NCBI RefSeq assembly: GCF_012927355.1
Contig: NZ_JABBGK010000004.1
Location: forward strand, 206,932 to 270,931
Origin: Rhizobium terricola
Lineage (GTDB): Bacteria > Pseudomonadota > Alphaproteobacteria > Rhizobiales > Rhizobiaceae
DNA: 64,000 nucleotides
Direction: 5' to 3'
The notes under the pieces: model-generated
Seen by the model: only the letters and a program-made list of their open reading frames with translations
What the model was told of the DNA's origin: nothing
The model's database searches: none
Position numbers and translations under genes: made by a program
Shown: positions 54,061-63,543 of the stretch, piece by piece
How the letters are laid out: the number at the start of each line of letters is the position of its first letter
How positions within the stretch are numbered: the stretch's first letter is position 1

Positions 54061-54987
54061 TCAATCCGCCGGCGCCACGAAATGGGTGACGGCCCTGCAG
54101 AGGGCGCCGAACCCCGCCCGGGCACCCTCGCTCATGTGGCGTGCCCTGAGCCACGCATGCACCATCTGCGGCTCTTCGCGGAACCAGACTTCGACGCCCG
54201 CCCCGACCAGCCGCGCGGCATAGTCGCGGCCGTCGTCGCGCAAGGGGTCGAAATGCGCGACGCTGACAAAGGTCGGCGGCAATCCGGCAAGCGACATCGA
54301 CAACAGGGGATGGGCGATCGGCTCATCGGCCGGAGCCTGAAGGATGGCCCGGTAATAGGCGGTGTCGGCGGTGGTCAGTCCCGGCGCGTCCGCCATCTCG
54401 ACATAGGAGCCGGAGACGAGATCGCCGCCGAGTGCCGGATAAATCAGCGCCTGCCCGACGATCCCGGAAATGCCCGCATCGCGCGCCCTGATCGCGAGCC
54501 CCGCGGCAAGATTGCCACCGGCGCTGTCGCCGATCAGCACGATCTTCCGCCCCTCGCCAAGCAGTTCGCCCAGGACCGCAAAGCAGTCGTCATGCTGCGC
54601 CGGCCAGACATGTTCCGGGGCCAGCCGGTAGTCGATCGAAACAAGTTCTGCGCCCGCAGTTTCGGCAATCTCGGCACAGATGGCGTGATGGCTGTCGAGC
54701 GATCCCACGACGAACCCACCGCCATGGATGTAGCAAAGCAGCGTTTGCGTGCCGAGTGCTGCCGGGCGATAGCGGCGCACCGGTATCCACCCCTTAATCA
54801 GGCTGTCTTCGGTCGCCATGCCGTGCGGCAGCGGCCGGTCGAACTGCGCGCACAGTGCATCATACCACGCCCGCTGCTGCTCGATCGACGCATCGACCGC
54901 ATCGTCGGGATAGAAGGCGCCGCAGATCCTCAGAAACTCGAGGATCCCTGGCTCGCTCGGCATCGGTTTGTCGGTAGGCTGCGTCAT
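54061..54987 (-). CDS. HSL-type alpha/beta hydrolase (esterase)
   Basis: Hormone-sensitive-lipase family esterase, 308 residues. Oxyanion motif YIHGGGFVVGS, SIDYRLAPEHVWP, nucleophile elbow GDSAGG and acid/histidine motifs HFDPLRDDGRDYA and MVHAW are all present. Start ATG 54987 is taken as the canonical start although no strong ribosome-binding site is visible; a longer frame to 55029 exists. Likely a cytoplasmic carboxylesterase acting on short acyl esters. It stands alone between the chemoreceptor and the putA region and its role there is unclear. Confidence 0.9.
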   Translation of the reverse strand: MTQPTDKPMPSEPGILEFLRICGAFYPDDAVDASIEQQRAWYDALCAQFDRPLPHGMATEDSLIKGWIPVRRYRPAALGTQTLLCYIHGGGFVVGSLDSHHAICAEIAETAGAELVSIDYRLAPEHVWPAQHDDCFAVLGELLGEGRKIVLIGDSAGGNLAAGLAIRARDAGISGIVGQALIYPALGGDLVSGSYVEMADAPGLTTADTAYYRAILQAPADEPIAHPLLSMSLAGLPPTFVSVAHFDPLRDDGRDYAARLVGAGVEVWFREEPQMVHAWLRARHMSEGARAGFGALCRAVTHFVAPAD

Positions 54988-55172
54988 GGAAGGCGGACCC
55001 CGCAATCGGAGAGACAGGAATGTCGCCAATCCTAGAGCATGTCGCGGGCAAGTCTGTATTCGATTTGCGACCGCGGGCGGTCCGCGAACAGCAAGCTGTT
55101 CACGCCTGAGCCGTCATCAAGGTCATGAGAGCGGCCGGGAACGGCATTGCATGCGTTCCCGGCGAGTTGTCA

Positions 55173-58100
55173 TCAGCCGATGGTCATCAGGCTCGCATTG
55201 CCGCCCGCGGCCGCGGTGTTGACCGAGGTCGACACTTCTTCAAGCAGCCAGTTGAGGCAATAGGCGTCCGGATCGCCGGCAAGCTCTTCCGAGGTCGCGG
55301 CCTGAACCAGGACCAGCGGACCGGGCAGTGCGGCGATCTTGCGGTTCGCGGCCCCGACGGTCTCGCTGTCGCCTTCCACCAGCGCACCGGAGAACGGCCC
55401 GTCGGTTTCCCAATTGGACGTCCAGGAGATCCGGGCAGCGACGGCCGGCGGCAGGTCCGGGAAATTGGCCGGCGTGACCAGGCCCTGGTCGATCACGACC
55501 TCGTTGCCGGTCGAAAGCGCCGCGGCGATCTGCCGGTAGAGGCCGCTCGTGCTGCTCGGCACGAGCAGGATGCGCCCGCGCGGATGCAGCGCATAGAGGT
55601 TGCGCTCGCCGACCGGACCGACCAGCTCCCGCTCCAGCCCGAGCGCCGAGCGGCTGGCGAACCTGCGGGCCGCCTCGCCCTCGCTCGACAGACCCTGGCG
55701 GTCGAGCCAGATGATGTAGTCCCGCAACGCCGGATCGGTATGCACCGAATCCTGCTGCGGCGGCACCGGCGCCTTCTGGACGAGGCGGCCGAGATAGAGC
55801 GGTCCGCCCGCCTTGGGACCGGTGCCCGAGAGGCCGCGGCCACCGAAGGGCTGGACGCCGACCACGGCGCCGATGATATTGCGGTTCACATAGAGATTGC
55901 CGGCCTTGATGCGGCTGGTGACGTGGGCGATCGTTTCGTCGAGACGCGTGTGCAGGCCGAAGGTCAGCCCGTAGCCGGAGGCGTTGATCTCGTCGATCAG
56001 TCGGTCGAGATCGGCGCGGCGGTAGCGGATGACGTGAAGCACGGGGCCGAAGACCTCGCGCTGAAGGTCGGACAGCTTGTTGATCTCGATGATCGTCGGC
56101 GCGACGAAGGTACCCTGCTTCGTCGCCTCCGGCAGAGGCAGCTGGTCGATGCGGCAGCCGAGACCGCGCATGCGCTCGATGTGCTGCTCGATACCGTTCT
56201 TCGCTTCCGCGCTGATCACCGGGCCGATATCGACATTGAGGCTGTCGGTGCGGCCGATCCTGAGCTCCTTGAGAGCGCCCTTGAGCATGGCGAGCGTGCG
56301 GTCGGCAACCTCGTCCTGCAGGCACAGAACGCGCAGTGCCGAGCAGCGCTGTCCGGCGCTGTCGAAGGCGGACGCGATGACGTCGCCGACAACCTGTTCG
56401 GCCAGCGCCGAGGAATCGACGATCATGCCGTTCTGCCCGCCGGTCTCGGCAATCAGCGGGATCGGCTTGCCGCCGGCCGAAAGCCGCTCGGCGAGTTGCG
56501 CCTGGATCAGGCGGGCGACCTCGGTCGAGCCGGTGAACATCACGCCCTTCGTCTCGTCGGCGCCGACAAGCGCCGCGCCCACGCGTCCATCGCCGGGAAC
56601 GAACTGCAGCACGCCGGCCGGAACGCCGGCCTCGTGCAGGATCTTCACGCTCTCATGAGCGATGATCGGCGTTTCCTCGGCAGGCTTGGCGAGCACCGGA
56701 TTGCCGGCCACCAGCGCGGCAGCGACCTGGCCGGTGAAAATCGCAAGCGGAAAGTTCCACGGGCTGATGCAGACGATCGGGCCGAGCGGCGCATGGGCCG
56801 GTCCCAGCGTCTTGCGGGCCTGGTCGGCATAGTAGCGCAGGAAGTCGATCGCCTCGCGCACCTCACCGACGGCATTGGCGGCCGATTTGCCCGCCTCGCG
56901 CATGACGATGCCCATCAGAGGCTCGATCCGGGACTGCATGAGGTCGGCCGCCCGGTCGAGGCAGGCCGCCCGGTCGGCGGGCGAAACAGCTGCCCATTGC
57001 GGGGCGACGTCAGCCGCCATCCGCACACTGCGAGCCGCAGCTTCGGCCCTCACCTCGGTGACCTGGCCGACCACATCCCGGTGGTCCGCCGGATTGAGCA
57101 CCGGACGGGTATCCCCTTCTGTCGCGCCGTCTGCCAGGAGCGGAACCGCATGCCAGGCAACAGGAACGGTGGCGGAAAGCTTCTCGGCGAGCTCGGCAAG
57201 AACCTCTTCGTTGGAAAGGTCGAGACCGGCGGAGTTGTCGCGGGCGCTGCCGAAAAGGCCCTTCGGCGCGGCAATCAGGTCATGCTGCGCGCCGACCACC
57301 GGCATCGCGGCGACGATCTCGACCGGATCGGCGACCAGTTCGTCGATCGAGACCTTCGGGTCAGAGATCCGGTTGACGAAGGACGAGTTCGCGCCGTTCT
57401 CGAGAAGGCGGCGAACCAGGTAGGCAAGCAGCGTCTCGTGGGTGCCGACCGGCGCGTAGATCCGGCAGGGACGGTCGAGCTTGTCCTTGCCAACCACTTC
57501 GTCATAGAGCGGCTCGCCCATGCCGTGCAGGCACTGGAACTCGTAACGGCCGACTTCGAAGTCCGGGCCGGCGAGATGGTAGATGGTGGCGAGCGACTGG
57601 GCATTGTGCGTGGCGAATTGCGGGAAGATCGCGTCCGGCGCGTCCAGCAGCTTGCGTGCGCAGGCCACATAGGCGACGTCGGTGTGGATCTTGCGGGTAT
57701 AGACCGGAAAACCCTCCAGCCCTTCGAGCTGGGCGCGCTTGATTTCGGCGTCCCAATAGGCGCCCTTCACCAGACGCACCATGACGCGGCGCTTCGCCCG
57801 GCGGGCGAGGTCGATGATGTAGTCGAGCACGAAGGGGCAGCGCTTGCCATAGGCCTGGACGACGAAGCCGAGGCCCTTCCAGCCGTCGAGTTCCGGCGCG
57901 AAGCACAGGTCTTCCAGCAGGTCGAGCGAAAGCTCCAGACGATCGGCTTCCTCGGCGTCGATGTTGAGGCCGATGTCATAACCCTTGGCGAGAACGGCCA
58001 GCGCCTTCACCTTCGGCAACAACTCTCCCATAACCCGGCCGGCCTGCGCACGGCTGTAGCGCGGATGTAGAGCCGACAGCTTGATCGAAATGCCCGGGCC

Positions 58101-58880
58101 GCCATAGACGCCGCGGCCTGCGGACGCCGTGCCGATCGCATGGATCGCCTGTTCGTAGTCACGATAATAGCGCTCGGCATCCGCACCTGTCGTGGCGGCC
58201 TCGCCCAGCATGTCGTAGGAGTATTGGAAGCCCCTTGCCTCGAGCGGGCGGGCGCGTTTCAGCGCCTCGTCGATGGTTTCCCCCGTGACGAACTGCTCGC
58301 CCATCATGCGCATCGCCATGTCGACGCCGCGACGGATGACCGGCTCGCCGGCGCGAGCGATGAGCCGGGTGAGCGCAGCAGACAGGCTGCGGTCGTTGAC
58401 CGTCGAGGTCAGCTTGCCGGTCACCACCAGGCCCCAGGTTGCCGCATTGACGAAGAGCGACTTGCCGCCACCGATATGCGAGCCCCAGTCGCCCTCGGCG
58501 ATCTTGTCGCGGATCAGAGCGTCCCGGGTGTCCGTATCGGGAATGCGCAGAAGCGCCTCGGCAAGGCACATCAGGGCGACGCCTTCCTGGCTGGAGAGCG
58601 AGTATTCCTGGACGAGCCCCTCGACGCCGGTTCCCTTGTGCTTGGCACGCAGCGCCGCGATCAGGCTGTAGGCGGTGGTGCGAATGTCGTAGCGCTTGGC
58701 GTCCGGGACGCGGGCGGCCGCCACGAGCGGTGGCAGGCATTCCGTTTCGGGCCGGCGATAGGCAGCCGTGATCGCCCGGCGCAGATCAGATTGCGGCCGG
58801 ATCGGCGGCGCAAAATTCGAGAAGGGTGCGACCGCGGTCGGGTCGCCGTTGGACGCGGAGCTGGTTTCGTCGTTCAGCAT
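55173..58880 (-). CDS. putA: bifunctional proline dehydrogenase / P5C dehydrogenase
   Basis: Converts L-proline to glutamate in two steps, 1235 residues. N-terminal region, alpha domain and proline dehydrogenase barrel occupy about 40-480 ([29 protein letters not shown], and [10 protein letters not shown]). The P5C dehydrogenase part follows about 540-1000, with [14 protein letters not shown] and catalytic cysteine in GQRCSALR (about 840). There is no N-terminal ribbon-helix-helix DNA-binding domain; instead a C-terminal extension of about 200 residues makes it a long (type B-like) PutA. Start ATG 58880 follows AGGTG. The Lrp-type regulator on the other strand is the expected activator. Confidence 0.95.
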   Translation of the reverse strand: MLNDETSSASNGDPTAVAPFSNFAPPIRPQSDLRRAITAAYRRPETECLPPLVAAARVPDAKRYDIRTTAYSLIAALRAKHKGTGVEGLVQEYSLSSQEGVALMCLAEALLRIPDTDTRDALIRDKIAEGDWGSHIGGGKSLFVNAATWGLVVTGKLTSTVNDRSLSAALTRLIARAGEPVIRRGVDMAMRMMGEQFVTGETIDEALKRARPLEARGFQYSYDMLGEAATTGADAERYYRDYEQAIHAIGTASAGRGVYGGPGISIKLSALHPRYSRAQAGRVMGELLPKVKALAVLAKGYDIGLNIDAEEADRLELSLDLLEDLCFAPELDGWKGLGFVVQAYGKRCPFVLDYIIDLARRAKRRVMVRLVKGAYWDAEIKRAQLEGLEGFPVYTRKIHTDVAYVACARKLLDAPDAIFPQFATHNAQSLATIYHLAGPDFEVGRYEFQCLHGMGEPLYDEVVGKDKLDRPCRIYAPVGTHETLLAYLVRRLLENGANSSFVNRISDPKVSIDELVADPVEIVAAMPVVGAQHDLIAAPKGLFGSARDNSAGLDLSNEEVLAELAEKLSATVPVAWHAVPLLADGATEGDTRPVLNPADHRDVVGQVTEVRAEAAARSVRMAADVAPQWAAVSPADRAACLDRAADLMQSRIEPLMGIVMREAGKSAANAVGEVREAIDFLRYYADQARKTLGPAHAPLGPIVCISPWNFPLAIFTGQVAAALVAGNPVLAKPAEETPIIAHESVKILHEAGVPAGVLQFVPGDGRVGAALVGADETKGVMFTGSTEVARLIQAQLAERLSAGGKPIPLIAETGGQNGMIVDSSALAEQVVGDVIASAFDSAGQRCSALRVLCLQDEVADRTLAMLKGALKELRIGRTDSLNVDIGPVISAEAKNGIEQHIERMRGLGCRIDQLPLPEATKQGTFVAPTIIEINKLSDLQREVFGPVLHVIRYRRADLDRLIDEINASGYGLTFGLHTRLDETIAHVTSRIKAGNLYVNRNIIGAVVGVQPFGGRGLSGTGPKAGGPLYLGRLVQKAPVPPQQDSVHTDPALRDYIIWLDRQGLSSEGEAARRFASRSALGLERELVGPVGERNLYALHPRGRILLVPSSTSGLYRQIAAALSTGNEVVIDQGLVTPANFPDLPPAVAARISWTSNWETDGPFSGALVEGDSETVGAANRKIAALPGPLVLVQAATSEELAGDPDAYCLNWLLEEVSTSVNTAAAGGNASLMTIG

Positions 58881-58907
58881 GAAAACACCTGTCGGGCTTT
58901 GGATTGT

Positions 58908-59108
58908 CTAGCGGATGAACGAGGGACCGGGCTCGCCCGCGTCGTCGTCCAGAAGATACGGTCCGGAATACTCTGTGTCACGGATCGACGGCCCCGTCGG
59001 CTCCGCACGCCTCAGGGCGAGCGCGGCCGCCACCGCCTTCAGTGCCAGGGGGCGATAGTGAGCCAGCAATTCGGGTTTGTCACCCGCTTCGAATTCGGTC
59101 CCGTGCAT
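58908..59108 (-). CDS. small hypothetical protein upstream of putA
   Basis: Function unknown, 66 residues, read in the same direction as putA and ending 27 bases before its start, so it would be the first gene of the operon. Codon use resembles the neighbours. It begins MHGTEFEAGDKPELL, contains an amphipathic stretch LALKAVAAALALRR and an acidic C-terminus. CAGGGAT precedes the ATG. No signal peptide or membrane helix. It could be a genuine small regulator or co-factor gene of proline catabolism, or chance. Confidence 0.5.
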   Translation of the reverse strand: MHGTEFEAGDKPELLAHYRPLALKAVAAALALRRAEPTGPSIRDTEYSGPYLLDDDAGEPGPSFIR

Positions 59109-59289
59109 TGATGATCCCTGTCGTTCGGGGCTGCTCGCGTCCGCTGCGAAACCGCTGCCCGGTTCTCCCGTCGGCGCTTCGAGCGACCCGCCGGAACAAT
59201 ATACCGTTCAACGAATTCATTCTCACTTGATTTGACGGATTTTTGCAATATTTCTCTATTTCAATAGGCAATTTTGAATAGAAAAGACC
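59109..59289. promoter_or_regulatory. divergent putA-putR promoter region
   Basis: The right half (about 59205-59289) is A+T-rich against a G+C-rich background, as expected of an Lrp-bound region. TTGACG lies at 59232-59237, and GCAAT recurs at 59245-59249 and 59268-59272. A clear -10 box was not identified. Confidence 0.45.
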
Positions 59290-59775
59290 ATGGCAAGCCA
59301 TCAAAATAGTGAACTTGATCGACTGGATACCAGGATCCTCGAAGTCGTCACGGAAGAGGGACGGATTTCGATCACCGATCTCGCCGAACGGGTGGGTCTG
59401 TCGAAGACGCCGTGCCAGCTTCGTCTCAAGAAACTGGTCGAGGAAGGCTACATCGAAGGCTTCGCCGCGATCCTCAATCCGTCCAAGCTGGGTCTCGACC
59501 ATGTCGCCTTCGCCGAAGTGAAGCTGACCCACACCCACGAAGAGGCACTGAAGAGTTTCAACGCGGCCGTGAAGAAGATTCAGGAAGTCGAGGAGTGCCA
59601 CATGATCGCCGGCCGCTTCGACTACCTCCTGAAGATCCGCACCCGCGACATCCGGCGCTACCGCCATGTGCTGGGCGAGAGGATTTCCTCCCTGCCCTTC
59701 GTCGCCAGCACGTCGACCAACGTTGCGATGGAAACCATCAAGGAAGGCCGCGGCAACCTTCTGAACGCTGGCTGA
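59290..59775 (+). CDS. putR: Lrp/AsnC-family regulator (PutR-like)
   Basis: Proline-responsive activator of putA by context, 161 residues. DNA-binding part residues 7-60 (ISITDLAERVGLSKTPCQLRLKKL) and RAM/AsnC ligand domain 75-150 (FAEVKLTHTHEEALKSF, CHMIAGRFDYLLKIRTRDI). The divergent arrangement with putA matches PutR in Agrobacterium and other alphaproteobacteria, where it activates putA in response to proline. Terminated by a strong hairpin at 59819. Confidence 0.92.
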   Translation: MASHQNSELDRLDTRILEVVTEEGRISITDLAERVGLSKTPCQLRLKKLVEEGYIEGFAAILNPSKLGLDHVAFAEVKLTHTHEEALKSFNAAVKKIQEVEECHMIAGRFDYLLKIRTRDIRRYRHVLGERISSLPFVASTSTNVAMETIKEGRGNLLNAG

Positions 59776-59818
59776 CGACGCTCGCAGCCTTCGAAGCGAT
59801 CCAAGCCAGAAAGGGCGG

Positions 59819-59851
59819 AAGGGCGGGCTGCAAGGCCCGCCCTTCGTCTTG
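59819..59851. terminator. strong bidirectional terminator
   Basis: AAGGGCGGGC (59819-59828) pairs perfectly with GCCCGCCCTT (59835-59844), loop TGCAAG, followed by CGTCTTGT. Serves putR on the plus strand and the StcD-like gene on the minus strand. Confidence 0.8.
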
Positions 59852-61888
59852 TCAGATGTCCTTCACCAGACGAAGCGCGTCATAGATCGCCGCATGCGTG
59901 TTGCGCGCTGCGACCGCGTCACCGATGCGGTAAAGCTGGAAACCGCCGCCGGCATTGCGGACGACCGATTGCGGCTCGCCTGCAATCAACTCCTCGTAGG
60001 AGACAGCACCCTGGTTGCTCGACTTCGGCTTGAGCTCGAAATAGAGCTCGTCGAGCGGAATGGTACCGTGGTTGATGACGACCTGGTCGACGGTGCGTTG
60101 CTTCGAAACGCCGCCATAGTCGCTGCCGACATGGGCGATCAGGCCGTTTCCATCCCGCTCGACCGCCTCGACGCGATAGGTGACGGTGAAGGTCACGTCC
60201 TGCTTCTGGAGCGAGCGCATATAGGGCACGAGGTTCATCGCCATGACCTCGGGCGCGAAGGAACGGTCAGGCGTCATGATCTCGACCTTGGCTCCGGAGT
60301 TCGCGATGAACTCGGCCGCCTGCAGGGCAGCATGATCGCCCGCGTCGTCGAAGATCAGCACATTGGTACCCGGCTTCACGTCTCCGGAAATGATATCCCA
60401 CGACGAGACGACGAGCTCGTTGCCCTTCGACAGCATGTCGGTATGCGGCAGGCCGCCGGTGGCAATGATGACGACGTCCGGCTTCTCGGCCTCGATCGTC
60501 TCCGCCTCGGCCCAGGTATTGAACCGGAAGCGCACGCCCAGCTTCTCGCACTGCGCCATGCGCCACTCGATGATGCTGATCATTTCCTTGCGGCGCGGGC
60601 TCTGTGCGGTGAGCCGGATCTGCCCGCCGGGATTGCTGGCGGCCTCGAAGACCACGACGTCATGCCCGCGCTCGCCAGCCACACGGGCGGCCTCCAGGCC
60701 GGCCGGACCGGCACCGACGATCACGACCTTCTTGCGGACCTCGGCCTTGGCGATCACATGCGGCATGGTCTGCTCGCGGCCGGTGGCCGCATTGTGGATG
60801 CAGAACGCCAGCCCGCCCTGGTAGATGCGGTCCAGACAGTAGTTCGCGCCGACGCAGGGACGGATGTCGTCCTCGCGCTTTTCGATGATCTTGCGGACGA
60901 TGTGCGGGTCCGTCATGTGCGCCCGCGTCATGCCGATCATGTCGACCTTGCCGGAGGCGATGGCGTGACGCGCGGTCGCGACGTCCTGGATCTTGGCGGC
61001 ATGGAAGGTCGGAAAATTCGTCGCCGCGCGGATCTCGCCGGCAAAATCGAGATGCGGCGCGCTCGCCATGCCCTGGATCGGGATGACGTCCGTCAGGCCC
61101 GGGTCGGTGTCGATATGCCCGCGGATGACGTTGAGATAGTCGATCAGGCCGCTTTCCTTGAGGCGCTTCGAGATCTCCATCCCTTCGGCCTTGCCGGTGC
61201 CGCCGGGAAGACATTCGTCCGCCGTGTAGCGTACGCCGAGAATGAAGTCGTTGCCGACCCTCTCGCGCATCGCCCGGAACACGTCGAAACAGAAGCGCAT
61301 GCGGTTGTCGAGCGAGCCGCCATAGGGCCCGTCGAGCTCATTGGTCAGCGGCGAGGTGAACTGGTCGATCAGGTGGCCGTAGGCCTCGAGTTCGACCCCG
61401 TCCATGCCGCCGGCCTTCATCCGCTCCGCCGCATCGGCGAAGTCCTTGATGATGCGCTCGATGTCCCAGTCCTCGAGCTTCTTCGGGAAGGCGCGGTGGG
61501 CGGCTTCGCGGTGATGCGACGGCGCGACGACCGGCAGCCAGTCTCCCTTGTCCCAGCGCGTCCGTCGGCCGAGATGGGTGAGCTGGATCATGATCGCCGA
61601 ACCCTGCTCGTGCACCGCGTCGGTCATCTCCCGGACCCACGGCACGATCTCGTCCTTGTAGGCAAGCAGGTTGTTGAAGACCGGCGGGCTGTCCTTCGAC
61701 ACGGCAGCCGAACCAGCGGTCATCGTCATCGCGACGCCGCCCCTGGCCCTCTCGACAGTGTAGGCGCGGTAACGCTCCTTCGGCATACCGTCTTCCGGAT
61801 AGGCCGGCTCATGGGACGTCACGATGATGCGGTTGCGCAGCGTCAAGTGCTTGAGTTGAAAGGGCTGAAGAAGAGGATCGTTCGACAT
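59852..61888 (-). CDS. stcD: flavin Fe-S oxidoreductase, N-methylproline demethylase-like (StcD/TMADH family)
   Basis: Member of the trimethylamine dehydrogenase/2,4-dienoyl-CoA reductase family, 678 residues: an FMN barrel (about 5-340), cluster loop and an FAD/NAD module (from about 385, KVVIVGAGPAGLEAA). Near identity of context to stachydrine catabolism (PutA, ProC-like, betaine receptor) points to oxidative N-demethylation of N-methylproline by StcD. The [4Fe-4S] loop normally has four cysteines; here C345, C351 and C363 are present, but the second position is alanine, A348 (CVGANYC). The codon is GCG, two base changes away from Cys, so a simple sequencing error is unlikely. Divergent from the TetR gene. 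Confidence 0.85.
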   Translation of the reverse strand: MSNDPLLQPFQLKHLTLRNRIIVTSHEPAYPEDGMPKERYRAYTVERARGGVAMTMTAGSAAVSKDSPPVFNNLLAYKDEIVPWVREMTDAVHEQGSAIMIQLTHLGRRTRWDKGDWLPVVAPSHHREAAHRAFPKKLEDWDIERIIKDFADAAERMKAGGMDGVELEAYGHLIDQFTSPLTNELDGPYGGSLDNRMRFCFDVFRAMRERVGNDFILGVRYTADECLPGGTGKAEGMEISKRLKESGLIDYLNVIRGHIDTDPGLTDVIPIQGMASAPHLDFAGEIRAATNFPTFHAAKIQDVATARHAIASGKVDMIGMTRAHMTDPHIVRKIIEKREDDIRPCVGANYCLDRIYQGGLAFCIHNAATGREQTMPHVIAKAEVRKKVVIVGAGPAGLEAARVAGERGHDVVVFEAASNPGGQIRLTAQSPRRKEMISIIEWRMAQCEKLGVRFRFNTWAEAETIEAEKPDVVIIATGGLPHTDMLSKGNELVVSSWDIISGDVKPGTNVLIFDDAGDHAALQAAEFIANSGAKVEIMTPDRSFAPEVMAMNLVPYMRSLQKQDVTFTVTYRVEAVERDGNGLIAHVGSDYGGVSKQRTVDQVVINHGTIPLDELYFELKPKSSNQGAVSYEELIAGEPQSVVRNAGGGFQLYRIGDAVAARNTHAAIYDALRLVKDI

Positions 61889-61930
61889 GTGCCGTGCTCC
61901 GGATTAGAACTGGTCGCCCCGACGCTAGGT

Positions 61931-61996
61931 AAAATGTACATACGTGTCAACAATGAAAACAACATAGTCACCTTCATGGACACTCATGTACATTTT
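61931..61996. promoter_or_regulatory. inverted TetR operator pair between stcD-like and tetR genes
   Basis: AAAATGTACATACGTGTC (61931-61948) and GACACTCATGTACATTTT (61979-61996) form an 18-base inverted repeat with two mismatches, separated by 30 bases. Each arm contains ATGTACAT, itself a perfect palindrome. The pair spans the divergent promoter region, so the neighbouring TetR protein probably binds both and represses both genes. Confidence 0.65.
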
Positions 61997-62034
61997 TCTT
62001 GTGCGACCCTTCACAATTTGTTAGGAGACTGCCC

Positions 62035-62664
62035 ATGGACCAGACATTGAACGACACCGGCTGGCGCGGATCGCAGGAAGGTTGGCTCGAAGCGGCCTAC
62101 GAGGCGCTTCTGGAATCGGGCGTGGATTCGGTGAAGATCCTGCCGCTCGCCAAGCGCCTCAATCTGTCGCGCACCAGCTTCTACTGGTTCTTCAAGGATC
62201 GCGTGGAACTACTCGACGCCCTGGTCGGCCGCTGGCGCGACAAGAACACGGGCGGCATCGTCCGGCAGTCGGAGGCCTATGCGGAATCCCTCGCGGAAGC
62301 GATGCTCAACGTTTTCGACTGCTGGCTGAACGAGGAGATCTTCGATTCGAAGTTCGAGTTCGCGGTTCGCAGCTGGGCGCTGCAGTCGGATGATCTTCTG
62401 GCAGAGGTACGGCAGGCGGACCAGATCCGGCTCGAAGCCTTGAAGCGCATGTTCATGCGATTCGGGCACGCAGAAAACACAGCCGATGTCCGCGCCAGAA
62501 CAACCTACCTCGTCCAGATCGGCTACATCTCGATGCAGTCGAACGAGGACATAGCCCTGCGCATGAAGCGTATTCCCGAGTATATCGCGATCTACACCGG
62601 CCAGGTACCCCAGCAGAGAGAACTCGATCGTTTCTTTGCCCGCCACGGCTACAGGCCTGATTGA
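62035..62664 (+). CDS. TetR-family regulator
   Basis: Repressor, 209 residues. The N-terminal TetR helix-turn-helix is at about 12-58 (AAYEALLESGVDSVKILPLA, then RTSFYWFFKDRVELLDAL), followed by an all-helical ligand domain. Preceded by AGGAGA 7 bases before ATG 62035. It is divergent from the StcD-like gene and upstream of the ProC-like and ProX-like genes, with a clear inverted-repeat operator in the shared promoter. A betaine or N-methylproline ligand is a reasonable guess. Confidence 0.88.
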   Translation: MDQTLNDTGWRGSQEGWLEAAYEALLESGVDSVKILPLAKRLNLSRTSFYWFFKDRVELLDALVGRWRDKNTGGIVRQSEAYAESLAEAMLNVFDCWLNEEIFDSKFEFAVRSWALQSDDLLAEVRQADQIRLEALKRMFMRFGHAENTADVRARTTYLVQIGYISMQSNEDIALRMKRIPEYIAIYTGQVPQQRELDRFFARHGYRPD

Positions 62665-62677
62665 GACGGAGGCGGGG

Positions 62678-63472
62678 ATGACGGCAACGCAGCGCATCGG
62701 CATCATCGGGGGCAACGGCTGGCTGGGCGGAGCGATCGCCGCAGCAATCCTCGACACCGGCGCGATCGAACCGGGCCATCTTTCCCTCTCCTATCGCCGC
62801 AACAGGCCGGACCGTTTTGAAGACGCGTTCTGGACGGCCGACAACCAGGCCCTTGTCGATCGCTCGGACGTCGTCATTCTCTCCGTCCGCCCGGAAGACT
62901 GGCCGGCCATTCCCGTGAACGCGGAAGGCAGGCTCCTCATCTCCGTCATGGCGGGCATCCGGATCGACCAGCTCTCGGCCGTCCATGCGACCGACCGCGT
63001 TATTCGCGCATTGCCCAATGCGGCAGCGGAGGTCGGCCGGTCCTATACACCCTGGACCACCTCGCCGGCAGCGACCGCCGAGGATCGCGCCACCGCGCGC
63101 ATGATCTTCGACGCCTGCGGCATCGAAGACGAGGTTTCCGGCGAAGCCGATATCGACTACCTGACCGGCCTGACCGGCTCCGGGCCGGCCTTTCCCGCCC
63201 TGCTCGCGCGGGCCATGATGGCGGACGCAATCGCCCACGGCCTGCCGGAAGCGACGGCGCGGCGCGCCGTGAACATGGTGCTTGTCGGAACCGGACGGCT
63301 GCTCGAGCGCCGCGATGAGGATCCGGCCGAGACGGTCAAGACCTTCCTCGATTATCGCGGAACCACGGCCGCCGCCATCGAGACGATGCGGGCCGGCGGT
63401 TTCGACCGCGCCGTCGCCGACGGACTTCGAGCCGCATTCAAGAAATCGGTAAGTATGGGAGACGCCTCCTGA
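62678..63472 (+). CDS. pyrroline-5-carboxylate reductase-like protein
   Basis: ProC-family oxidoreductase, 264 residues. Rossmann motif IGIIGGNGWLGGAI (residues 6-19), LSVRPEDWPAI, RALPNAAAEVGRSYTPW and the C-terminal dimerisation motif DYLTGLTGSGPAFPALL. ProC reduces P5C to proline, opposite to PutA, so a biosynthetic role beside putA would be futile. The position in a betaine-demethylation locus suggests it acts on another cyclic imine or on a demethylation intermediate (inference). ATG 62678, preceded by GGAGGCGGGG, is 14 bases after the TetR stop, implying co-transcription. Confidence 0.85.
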   Translation: MTATQRIGIIGGNGWLGGAIAAAILDTGAIEPGHLSLSYRRNRPDRFEDAFWTADNQALVDRSDVVILSVRPEDWPAIPVNAEGRLLISVMAGIRIDQLSAVHATDRVIRALPNAAAEVGRSYTPWTTSPAATAEDRATARMIFDACGIEDEVSGEADIDYLTGLTGSGPAFPALLARAMMADAIAHGLPEATARRAVNMVLVGTGRLLERRDEDPAETVKTFLDYRGTTAAAIETMRAGGFDRAVADGLRAAFKKSVSMGDAS

Positions 63473-63543
63473 CAACCGTTGGGGCGGGTTCTCGCGGCAC
63501 CCCGCTCGTCGTTTCAGATGCCGCCAAGACAGAGGGAACTGCA

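Noticed and set aside
55125..58070. Very long open frame on the plus strand opposite putA
   Set aside because: Antisense to a clear PutA gene; arginine- and aspartate-rich composition typical of frame shadows in G+C-rich DNA; no motifs.
59849..62050. Long plus-strand open frame opposite the StcD-like gene
   Set aside because: Same reasoning: the minus strand encodes a motif-rich flavoenzyme, while the plus-strand translation has no recognisable domain and runs through the operator region.
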